In this document: positions 23,732-32,427 of the stretch, piece by piece
Position numbering within the stretch: the stretch's first letter is position 1
How the letters are laid out: each line of letters opens with the position of its first letter
Assembly: GCA_947476335.1 (NCBI GenBank)
Contig: CANJQH010000036.1
Span: 1 to 34,189 of the forward strand
Direction: 5' to 3'
DNA: 34,189 bases
From: Anaerolineae bacterium
GTDB lineage: Bacteria > Chloroflexota > Anaerolineae > J036 > Brachytrichaceae
Program-made: the position numbers and the translations under genes
Notes under the pieces: generated by a model
The model's database searches: none
Seen by the model: only the letters and a program-made list of their open reading frames with translations
What the model was told of the DNA's origin: nothing

Positions 23732-25642
23732 ATGTCCGAAACGAACCAGGCTTTCGACCATTCGCTCGTCTTCAATCCGTCTCCCGAAGTCATTGCCCGC
23801 GCGCGCATCAAGGACTGGGATGCGGTCAAAGCTGCGGCGGATGCTGATCCGCAGAAATACTGGGCGGAATGCGCGTCTGAGCTGGACTGGTATCAGACTT
23901 GGAATCAGGTGCTCGACGACTCGAAGAAGCCATTCTTTAAATGGTTCGTGGGTGGCAAGACCAACATTGTGCAGAACGCTGTCGATCGCCATGCGGAGTC
24001 GGCGCGCCGCAACAAACTGGCGTACATCTGGCAGGGGGAAGACGGCAGTGAGCGCTTCATGAGCTATGGTGAGCTGGCTCATGACGTGAACAAGTTCGCC
24101 AATGTGCTGAAGGGGCTTGGTGTGAATCGTGGTGACCGTGTGACGATTTACATGGGCCGCGTGCTTGAGCTGCCGATCGCAATGCTGGCGTGCGCAAAAA
24201 TTGGTGCGATTCATTCGGTGGTCTATGGTGGCTTCTCGGTCGATGCGTTGCGCGGCCGCATTCAGGACTCGCAGAGCAAGGTTGTCGTTACCTGTGACGG
24301 AGCGTACGTGTCTGGCAAGCATATTGACCTGAAGGACATCGTCGATGCAGCACTGTATACAGACCCGCCCACGCCGGTGAAGGATGTTGTTGTGTATAAG
24401 CGCACGGGCAAGGAAGTGCGCATGTTCAACGAAGAAAACCGGCGCGACCACTGGTGGCACGAGGCGATGAATGCAGCCAGCTCAGTGTGCGAGACCGAAG
24501 TGATGGATGCGGAAGATCCGTTGTTTATTCTGTACACGTCGGGCAGCACCGGCAAGCCAAAGGCGCTGCTGCACACGCACGGCGGCTACAGCGTGTACAC
24601 GTACGCCACGTTCCGTGCGGTGTTTGATGTACAGGAAGATGATCGCTATTGGTGCGCCGCAGATCCGGGATGGATTACCGGCCACAGTTACATCGTGTAC
24701 GCGCCGTTGATGAACGGTGTGACGAGCGTTGTCTATGAAGGTGGCCCGAGCTATCCGGCGCCGGATCGCTGGTGGAGCATCGTCGCGAAGTACCGTGTCT
24801 CGATTCTCTATACCGCGCCCACGGCCATTCGTGGCCTGATGCGCTTCGGTGCGGACTGGCCGAAGAAGCATGATTTGTCCAGCCTGCGGCTGCTCGGTTC
24901 CGTCGGTGAGCCGATCAACCCGGAAGCATGGCGCTGGTTTTACGAGAATATCGGCAACAGCCGCTGCCCGATCATGGACACATGGTGGCAGACGGAGACG
25001 GGTGGCTTCATGATTACGCCGACGCCGGTGGTTCCGCTCAAACCCGGCAGCGGCACACGTCCGTTCTTCACCATCAAGGCCGAAATTGTTGACGATCAGG
25101 GCAACGCAGTTCCGCCTGAGAGCGAGGGCTACCTGACGATCCTGCAGCCATGGCCTGGTATGGCGCGCACGATTTATGGCGACGATCAGCGCTATGCGGA
25201 CACGTACTGGTCGCGCTTCCCCGGCCGTTACTTCACCGGCGATTCGGCGCGCATGGATAAGGATGGCTACTACTGGATCATCGGCCGCGTCGACGATGTG
25301 CTGAAAGTGTCGGGTTATCGCTTTGGCACAGCCGAACTCGAAAGTGCGCTCGTGGCGCATCCGGCCGTCGCGGAAGCGGCAGTGATTGGACTGCCACATG
25401 AAGTGCGCGGCAATGCGATCTATGGCTATGTGCTGCTGCGCACCGGCCATAAGGATTCGCCCGAACTGCGTGAGGCGCTGCGCAACCATGTTGCAAAGAT
25501 GGTCGGCCCGATCGCGAAGCCCGAGAAGGTCGAGGTCGTCGATCGATTGCCGAAGACGCGTTCCGGAAAAATCATGCGCCGCCTTCTGAAGGCACGTGCA
25601 CAGGGTTTGCCCGAGGGCGACATCAGTACGCTGGAGGAATAG
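23732..25642 (+). CDS. acs: Acetyl-CoA synthetase-type acyl-CoA synthetase
   Basis: A 636-residue AMP-forming ligase. Acs-type N-terminal lid WNQVLDDSKKPFFKWFVGG, core A3 motif LYTSGSTGKPKALLHTHGGY, the acetate-pocket Trp and adenylate motif TWWQTETGGFM, GDSARMDKDGYYWIIGRVDD and the C-terminal catalytic lysine in LPKTRSGKIMRRLL are all present. One deviation: the hinge reads DDVLKVSGYRFGTAELE where classical Acs has DDVINVSGHRLGTAEIE, so a somewhat different acyl substrate (propionate) or regulatory behaviour is possible. The lysine region would be a target of acetylation control in relatives. The start has AGGAG about eleven bases upstream. Confidence 0.92.
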   Translation: MSETNQAFDHSLVFNPSPEVIARARIKDWDAVKAAADADPQKYWAECASELDWYQTWNQVLDDSKKPFFKWFVGGKTNIVQNAVDRHAESARRNKLAYIWQGEDGSERFMSYGELAHDVNKFANVLKGLGVNRGDRVTIYMGRVLELPIAMLACAKIGAIHSVVYGGFSVDALRGRIQDSQSKVVVTCDGAYVSGKHIDLKDIVDAALYTDPPTPVKDVVVYKRTGKEVRMFNEENRRDHWWHEAMNAASSVCETEVMDAEDPLFILYTSGSTGKPKALLHTHGGYSVYTYATFRAVFDVQEDDRYWCAADPGWITGHSYIVYAPLMNGVTSVVYEGGPSYPAPDRWWSIVAKYRVSILYTAPTAIRGLMRFGADWPKKHDLSSLRLLGSVGEPINPEAWRWFYENIGNSRCPIMDTWWQTETGGFMITPTPVVPLKPGSGTRPFFTIKAEIVDDQGNAVPPESEGYLTILQPWPGMARTIYGDDQRYADTYWSRFPGRYFTGDSARMDKDGYYWIIGRVDDVLKVSGYRFGTAELESALVAHPAVAEAAVIGLPHEVRGNAIYGYVLLRTGHKDSPELREALRNHVAKMVGPIAKPEKVEVVDRLPKTRSGKIMRRLLKARAQGLPEGDISTLEE

Positions 25643-25657
25643 GCCTCCGCACCGATG

Positions 25658-25687
25658 CCAGGGCTTGCACCAACGGCGCAGCCCTGG
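25658..25687. terminator. Inverted repeat downstream of acs
   Basis: CCAGGGCT and AGCCCTGG, perfect 8-bp arms with a 14-base loop, beginning 16 bases after the acs stop. No T-run follows. It overlaps an upstream extension of the penicillin-binding protein frame, which argues against that longer start. Confidence 0.4.
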
Positions 25688-25750
25688 CTGAAACCAAGTC
25701 CGCTACTTTGGGGTTGGATGGGCGTCACAGGTGGGATGATTCGCGGCGTG

Positions 25751-27934
25751 ATGAATCGTGGAATCACGCTCTTGATTGCGATGACGCTGCTCGCGTCATG
25801 CAGCCTGCCGCTGGAGATGGCGGCGCCCGCTGCTCCCGGCGCGACTACGCCCTCGTCTTCTGCCGCTGTGTCCACCGCCGCGCGCATGCGCGGGCTGGGT
25901 GGGGCGGTGGCAACGGCCGACGCATTCGTCGCTGCGCTCAACGCTGGCGATTATGCGGCTGCACATGCGCTGTTGGACTCGGTCGGCCGCAGTGATATGC
26001 CGAACGCCGCATCGCTGCAGGCTGCCTATGATGAGGCGCATCGCGATGGCCGTACGCTCACCATCACCACAAAGCTCGTCGGCGGCCTGCTCGTAAATGA
26101 TGATCAGAGCATCTCCGCATTGCTCGAAGCGGATTGGGATGGTCCGCTGCTCGGCCGCTTTCAGGTGACGACTACGCTCACGCTCGTCGACGAAGGTGGC
26201 TGGCGCGTGCACTGGACGCGCGACGCCATCGCGCCAGGATTTGAAGACGGACGCATTCTTCTGCAGCAAAATTGGCTGCCGCGCGCATCGCTGACGACGG
26301 CCGACGGAGTCGAGCTTGTTGGCCCGGCCGAACGCAGCGAGGTCGGCGTGCAGCGCGATCAGATTGCTGATGCAGCGGAAGAGCAGCGCATGCTGGAAGC
26401 GCTGTCGAAAGTGTGCGGCCTGTCGCCGGAAGAAATTCACGCGAAGTATGCAGATTCACCCGCGAATTGGTTCGTGCCTATCGCTGTGCTGCCGGTCGCT
26501 GTTGTTGATGCAAATAGCGAGCTGTTGCAGCCGTTTGCTGCAGTTACTGTGCGGTCGAAATTTGTGCGTGAGCGCATGCGGCCTGATCTTGCACCGCATC
26601 TGATCGGTTCCGTCGGGCCGATTCCTGCCGAAACTGTGGACCGTTACCGTGCGCTCGGCTATGCAGGTGACGAGCAAGTTGGTTTGAGCGGCATGGAGGC
26701 CGGCGCTGAAGCGCTGCTCGCCGGACAGCCTGAGCGCGTGTTGTACGTCGCCAGCAGTGGCAAGCTGCATACGCTGATTGAACGGCCGGCGCTGCGCGGC
26801 ACTGATGTTGCGCTCACGATTGGTGCGAAATTGCAGTCCGCTGTGCAGGCGCTGCTTGACGGTCGTCGCGGTGCGATCGTTGTGCTGCGCCCGCAGGATG
26901 GGTCTGTGCTGGCGATGGCGAGCGCGCCCACCTTCGATCCGACGAACGTCAAGCAGTCCGACGTCGACGGCGGCGCGTTGTTAAACCGCGCTACGCAGGG
27001 CTTATATCCGCCAGGTTCGACGTTCAAGATGGTGACGATGGCGGCCGGCCTTGGTGAGGGCATCGCGCAGCCGGACACTGTGTTTAACGACCTCGGAACG
27101 TGGTCGGGCCTGGGGCCGAACTTCACGAAGAAGTGCTGGCGCGCGGGCGGTCATGGCCGCATCACGCTGCAGAACGGCCTGACCGCGTCATGCAACGTGG
27201 TCTTTTACGAACTTGGGCTGCAGCTTGAAAACAAGGGGTCGGGAATTCTCGGTGACTATGCGCGGCGTTTTGGCTTCGGCGCATTGTCAGGCCTGGACAT
27301 GCCGGGTGAGCAGGCCGGTACTGCACCGGATCCGGACTACGCACAGAAAGTGTTTGGCATGGCGTGGCGGCCGGGCGACACGGTGAACATGGCGGTGGGG
27401 CAGGGCTACATGCTGGCGACACCGCTGCAGATTGTGCGCATGACTGCGGCCATTGCCGCTGGCGGTAATTTGCGCACGCCGCATCTGATCGGGTCGCCGG
27501 CGCAGCTGCAGCCCGAGCCGCGCGCGCTGCCGTTGTCAGCGTCGCATCTCGTGGCGATGCAGGCGGCGATGCTCGGCGTCACCACGAATGCGAAGATCGG
27601 CACGACGGCATATCGCTTCGCTGACTTTAATTACTACGAAGTCGATGGTCGCTGGGTGTCTGGAAAAAATCTCACGGCGGGTGAGAAAAAAACATTGCGG
27701 CGGCTGAATGTAGCAGGCAAGAGTGGCACGGCACAGGCGCCGGGTGATGAACAATCGCATGCGTGGTTCACGGCGTACGCGCCGGCGGACGCGCCGGAAA
27801 TTGCAGTGACCGTGTTGTTGGAAAACGCTGGACAGGGTTCGGGCCAGGCCGGGCCACTCGCACGTCAGGCGATCGAGGCGTACTTCGGCCTGCCGATTTC
27901 GCCGACGCCGAAAGACGCGCTGCCGAATGATTGA
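25751..27934 (+). CDS. Penicillin-binding protein (transpeptidase) with NTF2-like domain and lipoprotein-type signal
   Basis: A 727-residue cell-wall transpeptidase. The start at 25751 gives the N-terminus MNRGITLLIAMTLLASC with a lipobox LASC (Cys17), so it is probably lipid-anchored outside the membrane; the frame is open to 25655, but that part overlaps a hairpin and has no signal-like start. Residues about 50-190 form an NTF2-like (MecA N-terminal) domain (ATADAFVAALNAGDYAAAHA, TLTLVDEGGWRVHWTRDAI), followed by a dimerisation region and the transpeptidase domain with S423 in PPGSTFKMV (SxxK), SCN at 480 and KSGTAQ at 657 (KTG variant). The C-terminus is complete. Class B PBP, cross-linking peptidoglycan; no glycosyltransferase domain. 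It follows acs by 108 bp but functional linkage is unlikely. Confidence 0.9.
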   Translation: MNRGITLLIAMTLLASCSLPLEMAAPAAPGATTPSSSAAVSTAARMRGLGGAVATADAFVAALNAGDYAAAHALLDSVGRSDMPNAASLQAAYDEAHRDGRTLTITTKLVGGLLVNDDQSISALLEADWDGPLLGRFQVTTTLTLVDEGGWRVHWTRDAIAPGFEDGRILLQQNWLPRASLTTADGVELVGPAERSEVGVQRDQIADAAEEQRMLEALSKVCGLSPEEIHAKYADSPANWFVPIAVLPVAVVDANSELLQPFAAVTVRSKFVRERMRPDLAPHLIGSVGPIPAETVDRYRALGYAGDEQVGLSGMEAGAEALLAGQPERVLYVASSGKLHTLIERPALRGTDVALTIGAKLQSAVQALLDGRRGAIVVLRPQDGSVLAMASAPTFDPTNVKQSDVDGGALLNRATQGLYPPGSTFKMVTMAAGLGEGIAQPDTVFNDLGTWSGLGPNFTKKCWRAGGHGRITLQNGLTASCNVVFYELGLQLENKGSGILGDYARRFGFGALSGLDMPGEQAGTAPDPDYAQKVFGMAWRPGDTVNMAVGQGYMLATPLQIVRMTAAIAAGGNLRTPHLIGSPAQLQPEPRALPLSASHLVAMQAAMLGVTTNAKIGTTAYRFADFNYYEVDGRWVSGKNLTAGEKKTLRRLNVAGKSGTAQAPGDEQSHAWFTAYAPADAPEIAVTVLLENAGQGSGQAGPLARQAIEAYFGLPISPTPKDALPND

Positions 27935-27948
27935 GTGTGCCGTCGTCG

Positions 27949-28860
27949 TCAAGACCGACGGTCGAGCAGGCGTGGTACAGCGAAGAGTCGGTGCTTCAGC
28001 ATTTTCAGGCGTGGAGAGATGCTGTATCGGCGGCTGCGGCGTGTGCAGAAGCGCGCCCACTGAGCTTCGAACAGGTCGCGGGCGATGGCGTACAGCTCGA
28101 AGTCGTAGCGGTTGATCTGTTCGAGCTTGGCGAGCGCCTCAGGGTGCAGGGTGCTTCGATAAAGCTGATGGAAATCGTGACGTTGTGGATTGATGTTGGC
28201 GGCTAGTCGGCGGGCCGGGGGAGGCGCGCCGATCAGGTCGGCGATGAGTTGCATCGAGTCATAGAAACGCTCAGTCAGACCAACGACGGGCATCGTGCGC
28301 AGCCAAGCCACGGCGCGATCGAAAGTCTGCTGGGGAGTGCTGTCGACACGTTCTATGGCGTGTGACTGCAGCAATGATGATTGATCGCCGGCCGCACTGC
28401 GTTCTCGATGTTTTTGGAAGAACGTTGCGTAGTCGCATCGGCTGCCGAGGAAGTCCGACTGTGTGCTGACGACATTGGCGAGTTGTTGATATTCGATGTC
28501 GACGATGTCTTTGTTTGCGCGGGATTTTATTCGTGCAGAGAATCGCTCCGGATGTTGCAAAACTTGGCGTCGGTGATGCTCGAAGTTGGAGACGCTGCGT
28601 TCGAGCGGATCGCGCAGGACGGTGAAGACCGTGAGGTCACTGCGGCTCGTCATGTTCATCAGGTTGAGGCCGTGATGAACCGAGTGGTAACACCGAAACG
28701 AAGCTAGTCTTTCCAGGGAGAGCTCTGCAACGGTGTGAATTGTAAGATCGATGTAGTCTCGTGCTCGATACATAGACCGCAGCCAATTTGCCGTTGCAGA
28801 ACCGCCGGTTTTGGGGATATGCATGAAGTAAACGGATGGGGGATTGAAAAAGATCGGCAT
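27949..28860 (-). CDS. Sulfotransferase family protein (cytosolic/Golgi-type fold)
   Basis: A 303-residue PAPS-dependent sulfotransferase. The 5'-phosphosulfate loop is at the N-terminus (VYFMHIPKTGGSATANWL) and the 3'-phosphate site is VLRDPLERSVSNFEHHRRQV. The shape matches the Sulfotransfer_2/heparan-type groups found in bacteria that modify extracellular glycans or lipids. The ATG at 28860 is taken because the 5' loop normally lies within the first 20 residues; the frame runs open to 29124 but the extra 88 residues are not protein-like. On its strand TACAAT lies about a dozen bases before the ATG. Convergent with the penicillin-binding protein, 14 bp apart. Confidence 0.82.
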   Translation of the reverse strand: MPIFFNPPSVYFMHIPKTGGSATANWLRSMYRARDYIDLTIHTVAELSLERLASFRCYHSVHHGLNLMNMTSRSDLTVFTVLRDPLERSVSNFEHHRRQVLQHPERFSARIKSRANKDIVDIEYQQLANVVSTQSDFLGSRCDYATFFQKHRERSAAGDQSSLLQSHAIERVDSTPQQTFDRAVAWLRTMPVVGLTERFYDSMQLIADLIGAPPPARRLAANINPQRHDFHQLYRSTLHPEALAKLEQINRYDFELYAIARDLFEAQWARFCTRRSRRYSISPRLKMLKHRLFAVPRLLDRRS

Positions 28861-29185
28861 TTGACCTGATGGATTGTATCCAGCGCGGAATGAGTTTCCC
28901 GCTGGGCGATCTGGGGGCATATCCGCAGTTTGGGGCGAATTTCTGCGCGCGAAAACATCACCCCTGACCCCTCGCCCGCTGCGATTTTGCTTACTGATTT
29001 CTCGTGCCAGGCTCGATGCAGCGCACGAAATCCTGGCGGAGAGGGGCGGTCGAGCACCGCAAGCGTGTGCACCAACAATCCATCGCCGTGTGCGTCGACG
29101 AGTCTCCGCGTCTTCTGATGACATTCACTCCAACCGGCGGGCGCACCCATCTCCGTCGGCCTCTGACTTCGGATAGCATTCATCC
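28861..29185. other. Divergent intergenic region, 325 bp
   Basis: Includes a long imperfect palindrome at about 28968-29046: CCCCTC (28968-28973) against GAGGGG (29041-29046), and GATTTCTCGTGC (28996-29007) against GCACGAAATC (29023-29032) with a two-base bulge. It may be a decayed palindromic element. The remainder shows only the putative promoter of adenosine deaminase. Confidence 0.5.
29174..29179 (+). promoter_or_regulatory. -10-like hexamer, leaderless adenosine deaminase start
   Basis: TAGCAT, then TCATCC, then ATG at 29186; no Shine-Dalgarno site. Confidence 0.45.
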
Positions 29186-30220
29186 ATGTCATTGCAAACG
29201 TATCTGCGTGCGATGCCGAAAGTTGAGCTGCACGTGCACATGGAAGGGGCGATTCAGCCGGAGACGCTGCTGACGCTGGCGCGCCGCAATGCGAAGCCGC
29301 TGCCGTTCGATACGGTGGAAGGGCTGCGTGAGTGGTACCGCTTCGAGGACTTTCCCCACTTCGTCGATGTGTATGTCGCCATCAGTAATTGCCTGACCAC
29401 GGCCGACGACATCGAATTGATCGCGCGCGAATTTCTTGCCGGCCAAGCTGCACAGAACATTGTGCACAGCGAGGTGACGTACACGCCGTACACCGTGTGG
29501 CAGCTGACGGGCATTCCCTTTGCAGATCAGATCGCTGCGCTGAATCGCGCACGTGCATGGGCGCTTGAAGCGCATGGCGTGAGCATGGCGCTCGTCACCG
29601 ACATCGCACGCGAGGTGACAGTTGAGAAAGGCCTCGTGACCGCCGACTGGGCGATCGAATATTTCGGCCGTGGCGTCGATGCGTTCGGCTTGGGTGGCTA
29701 TGAAGTGGGGCATCCGCCGGAGAAACACACCGCGCCGTATGCACGCGCGCGCGCGGCTGGGCTGCCGAGTGTGCCGCACGCTGGCGAGACCGAAGGGCCG
29801 GCGAGCATCTGGGGTGCGCTGCGCGAACTGAAGGCGCAGCGCATCGGCCACGGCGTGCGCTGCCTGGAGGACCCGGTGCTGGTGAACGAACTGCGCGCGC
29901 GCCAGATTCCGCTCGAAGTGTGCCCGAGCAGCAATGCCTGCCTTGGCGTAGTCGAAAGCTTCGCAGCACATCCGCTGCCGCGCCTGATCGACGAAGGTTT
30001 GTACGTCACGATCAACTCCGATGACCCGCCGCTTTTCGACACGACGCTCAACGACGAGTATGTGCGCAGCGCGCAGGCATTCGGCTTCGACGCCGCGACG
30101 ATGGAACAGCTGTCACTGAATGCGCTGCGCGCATCGCTGTTGCCGGTGCGAAAGCGGCATGAACTCGAGCGGCGCTTCCTGCGCGACTTCGCGCGACTTC
30201 GCGCGGCGCATGGCATGTGA
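29186..30220 (+). CDS. add: Adenosine deaminase
   Basis: A 344-residue metal-dependent deaminase. Zinc ligands H16 and H18 in MPKVELHVHMEGAI; H198 and the proton-shuttle E201 in SVPHAGETEGPASIW; H222 in RIGHGVRCLEDP; the metal Asp pair in TINSDDPPLFDTTLNDEY (D279, D280). The bacterial Add/adenine deaminase split is subtle; LHVHMEGAIQPETLL and HAGETEGPASIW favour adenosine deaminase. It converts adenosine (product of adenosylhomocysteinase, encoded 20 kb away) to inosine. Convergent with the SDR gene, three bases apart. A short direct repeat GCGCGACTTC lies just before the stop. Confidence 0.9.
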   Translation: MSLQTYLRAMPKVELHVHMEGAIQPETLLTLARRNAKPLPFDTVEGLREWYRFEDFPHFVDVYVAISNCLTTADDIELIAREFLAGQAAQNIVHSEVTYTPYTVWQLTGIPFADQIAALNRARAWALEAHGVSMALVTDIAREVTVEKGLVTADWAIEYFGRGVDAFGLGGYEVGHPPEKHTAPYARARAAGLPSVPHAGETEGPASIWGALRELKAQRIGHGVRCLEDPVLVNELRARQIPLEVCPSSNACLGVVESFAAHPLPRLIDEGLYVTINSDDPPLFDTTLNDEYVRSAQAFGFDAATMEQLSLNALRASLLPVRKRHELERRFLRDFARLRAAHGM

Positions 30221-30223
30221 TCG

Positions 30224-31012
30224 TTAGTAGACCTGCGACGTGAGTACGCCACCGTCGACGGTGATTTCTGCACCTGTGATCCAGCGCGCTGCGTCCGATG
30301 CCAGGAAGAGGCATGCGTCGGCCACGTCCTCTGGCTGGCCTAGCCGGCCAAGCGGTGCAGCGCTGCGATAGCGCGCCACGCCATCGGGCCAGGCCTCTTC
30401 GATGCCGTCGCGATGAATCAGGCCGGGCGAAACCGCGTTGACGCGAATGCCGTGCTTGCCGAGCTCCTGCGCGCTCGAGCGTGTGAACATGGCGAGGCCG
30501 GCTTTTGCCGCAGAGTAGTGACTGTGCGCCGGCGCCGGGTTCGTCGCTTCGATCGATGTGATGTTGACGATGGCGCCGCTGTGCGCGGCGGCGATCATGC
30601 TGCGCACGGCGGCCTGTGTGCAGAGGAATGCGCTGCGCAGGTTCGCCGCCAGCACCGCGTCCCAATCGCTCAGCTGCATGTCGAGCAGGCCGTCAAGCGG
30701 GAAGGCGCCGGCATTGTTGACGAGGATGTGCGGTGCGCCCAGCGCAGCGACAGCAGATTCGGCAAAGCGCGTGACCTGTGCGGCGTCGCTCAGATCTGCT
30801 TGCAGCGCAACGGCGCGTCCGCCGGCGTCGATGATCTCGTCTGCAACGACATGAGCGGCCGCAGCTGAGCGCGCGTAGTGCACGACCACGGCGGCGCCGG
30901 CTTCGGCGAAGCGCCGAGCGATCGCCGAGCCGATGCCGCCGCCGCCGCCTGTGATCCACGCAGTGCGCCCGTGCAGATCGAGCAGCTGTGCTATGGGCGG
31001 GATGCTGCTCAT
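30224..31012 (-). CDS. Short-chain dehydrogenase/reductase
   Basis: A 262-residue classical SDR. The NAD(P) loop TGGGGGIGSAIARRF begins near residue 19 and VVVHYARS follows beta-2; NNAGAFP, the catalytic Ser in NITSIEATNPAPAHSHYSAA, the Tyr-x-x-x-Lys in YSAAKAGL, and RVNAVSPGLIHRDG are present, and the C-terminal ITGAEITVDGGVL is classic. Substrate unknown; a sugar or 3-oxoacyl group is typical. The gene overlaps the stop of the Gfo/Idh/MocA gene by ATGA, so the two oxidoreductases are translationally coupled and may act on the same pathway. Confidence 0.9.
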   Translation of the reverse strand: MSSIPPIAQLLDLHGRTAWITGGGGGIGSAIARRFAEAGAAVVVHYARSAAAAHVVADEIIDAGGRAVALQADLSDAAQVTRFAESAVAALGAPHILVNNAGAFPLDGLLDMQLSDWDAVLAANLRSAFLCTQAAVRSMIAAAHSGAIVNITSIEATNPAPAHSHYSAAKAGLAMFTRSSAQELGKHGIRVNAVSPGLIHRDGIEEAWPDGVARYRSAAPLGRLGQPEDVADACLFLASDAARWITGAEITVDGGVLTSQVY

Positions 31013-32001
31013 GCCAGCCGTACCACCGCGCCTTCAGCAGCGCTGTGCAAGAGCGCCTGAATGACGCGCACGTTCTGGCGCGAGTCCTGCAGGCTGACGC
31101 GCGGCATCTTTTCGTCAAGGATTGCGTCGGCCATGTCCTCCACTTCACCGGAGTAGAGATGTTCCGGGCCTGTGATGCGGATCGTCTCGAGTGAGTCGTA
31201 GGCAGATCCGACGTGGATTTCACAGACGCTGTCGGGTTTGAACGGACGTGGGATGACGATCATGCCTTCCGAGCCGACGATTTCCATGTGCGTGCGGAAG
31301 GGCATGCGCAGGCTGCTGTCGAACTGTGCGATTGCGCCGTTGGGCCAGCGCATCAGGCCGGTGAAGGTGTCGTCCACGCCACTCGTACCGATGATGGAAG
31401 AGCCGAAAACCGTGAGCGGTTCGCGGCCCAGCATGGTGCGCGCGTAGTTGATCGGATAGCAGCCTACGTCCCAGATGCTGCCTCCGCCGAGGGACTTGTT
31501 CAGGCGAATATTGCTCTCTGCGTCGATCTGAAAAGAGAACGAGCCGCGAATCAGGCGAATATGACCGATCGTGCCGGCGTTGATGATCTGCTTGACCTGC
31601 AGCGTCTGCGGGTGATGGCGATACATGAATGCCTCTGCGAGCACGACTTTGTGTTCGCTGGCGGCGGCGATCATGGTATCAACTTCCTCGACTGTGTTCG
31701 CCAGTGGTTTTTCGCACAAGACGTGCTTGCCTGCCTGCATCGCCTTGATGGCCCATTCAGCATGCATGCTGTTCGGCAGTGAGATGTAGACCACATCGAT
31801 GTCGGGTGCGGCGAGCAGTTCTTCATAGCTGCCGTATGCGCGACCGATGTGCCAGGTCTCGGCGTAGGCGTTCGTGCGTGCAAGATCACGACCAGCCACC
31901 GCGACGAGTTCGTTGCGCGGAGATGAGCGCAACGGGGGAATGAGCGATCGATTGATGTGGGCCGTGCTTAGCAGGCCCCAGCGCAGGATACGATTCGACA
32001 T
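31009..32001 (-). CDS. Gfo/Idh/MocA-family oxidoreductase
   Basis: A 330-residue NAD(P)-dependent dehydrogenase. The Rossmann core opens ILRWGLLSTAHINRSLIPPL, with LVAVAGRDLARTNAYAETW, and the catalytic motif region HVLCEKPLANTVEEVDTM (the EKP Lys) is intact; AEAFMYRHHPQTLQVKQII follows. The C-terminal beta-domain (GGGSIWDVGCYPINYART) is typical. Substrate likely a cyclic polyol or sugar. The start at 32001 is chosen because the frame's upstream extension to 32382 reads through the divergent VOC gene. On the minus strand CATAAT is six bases upstream with no Shine-Dalgarno site. Coupled to the SDR gene. Confidence 0.88.
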   Translation of the reverse strand: MSNRILRWGLLSTAHINRSLIPPLRSSPRNELVAVAGRDLARTNAYAETWHIGRAYGSYEELLAAPDIDVVYISLPNSMHAEWAIKAMQAGKHVLCEKPLANTVEEVDTMIAAASEHKVVLAEAFMYRHHPQTLQVKQIINAGTIGHIRLIRGSFSFQIDAESNIRLNKSLGGGSIWDVGCYPINYARTMLGREPLTVFGSSIIGTSGVDDTFTGLMRWPNGAIAQFDSSLRMPFRTHMEIVGSEGMIVIPRPFKPDSVCEIHVGSAYDSLETIRITGPEHLYSGEVEDMADAILDEKMPRVSLQDSRQNVRVIQALLHSAAEGAVVRLA

Positions 32002-32007
32002 GCATGA

Positions 32008-32013
32008 ATTATG
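32008..32013 (-). promoter_or_regulatory. -10-like hexamer for leaderless Gfo/Idh/MocA start
   Basis: Minus-strand CATAAT, then TCATGC, then ATG. The 36 bp between the two divergent start codons must hold both promoters. Confidence 0.5.
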
Positions 32014-32025
32014 CGGCGAAATGCG

Positions 32026-32031
32026 TATACT
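32026..32031 (+). promoter_or_regulatory. -10-like hexamer for leaderless VOC gene start
   Basis: TATACT, then CGCTGC, then ATG at 32038. It lies back to back with the minus-strand hexamer at 32008-32013. Confidence 0.55.
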
Positions 32032-32037
32032 CGCTGC

Positions 32038-32427
32038 ATGATTCGCTTCGAACATGTAGCTTTTAACGTTCCTGATGCGCGCGCTGCAGCGCGCTGGTAT
32101 TGTGACAATCTTGGATTTTCGATCGTTCGCCAGCAGGGCGAGCCGCCGTACATGTCGTTCATCGCCGACTCCGGGCGCAACTTCATGTTCGAGTTCTATT
32201 CGCGCGACGACGCTGCGTACTTTGATCCGAACGGTATGCACGATGTGACTACGCATGTGGCGATGCACACCGACGACATCGATGCGGACCGTGCGCAGCT
32301 GATTGCTGCGGGTGCGACGGCCAGCGGCGAAATTACGACGAATCCGGCCGGCGACAAACTCTGTTTCATGCGCGATCCGCACGGCGTGATTCTGCAGCTG
32401 TGTCAGCGCAAGGTGCGGATGTTGTGA
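32038..32427 (+). CDS. VOC (glyoxalase/bleomycin-resistance/dioxygenase) superfamily protein
   Basis: A 129-residue single-module VOC protein. MIRFEHVAFNVPDARAAARW supplies the first metal His; FMFEFYSRDD the Glu position; VTTHVAMHTDDI the second His; the final ligand position reads GVILQLCQR, Gln in place of the usual Glu, so metal binding may be altered. Function is unpredictable within this superfamily. The ATG at 32038 is preferred over an earlier in-frame ATG at 32011 because of the -10-like TATACT six bases upstream. Its stop overlaps the GTG start of the carboxypeptidase by four bases. Confidence 0.8.
   Translation: MIRFEHVAFNVPDARAAARWYCDNLGFSIVRQQGEPPYMSFIADSGRNFMFEFYSRDDAAYFDPNGMHDVTTHVAMHTDDIDADRAQLIAAGATASGEITTNPAGDKLCFMRDPHGVILQLCQRKVRML

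Noticed and set aside
28861-29124. N-terminal extension of the sulfotransferase
   Set aside because: The phosphosulfate-binding loop normally lies near the N-terminus, and the extra 88 residues look like translated intergenic sequence.
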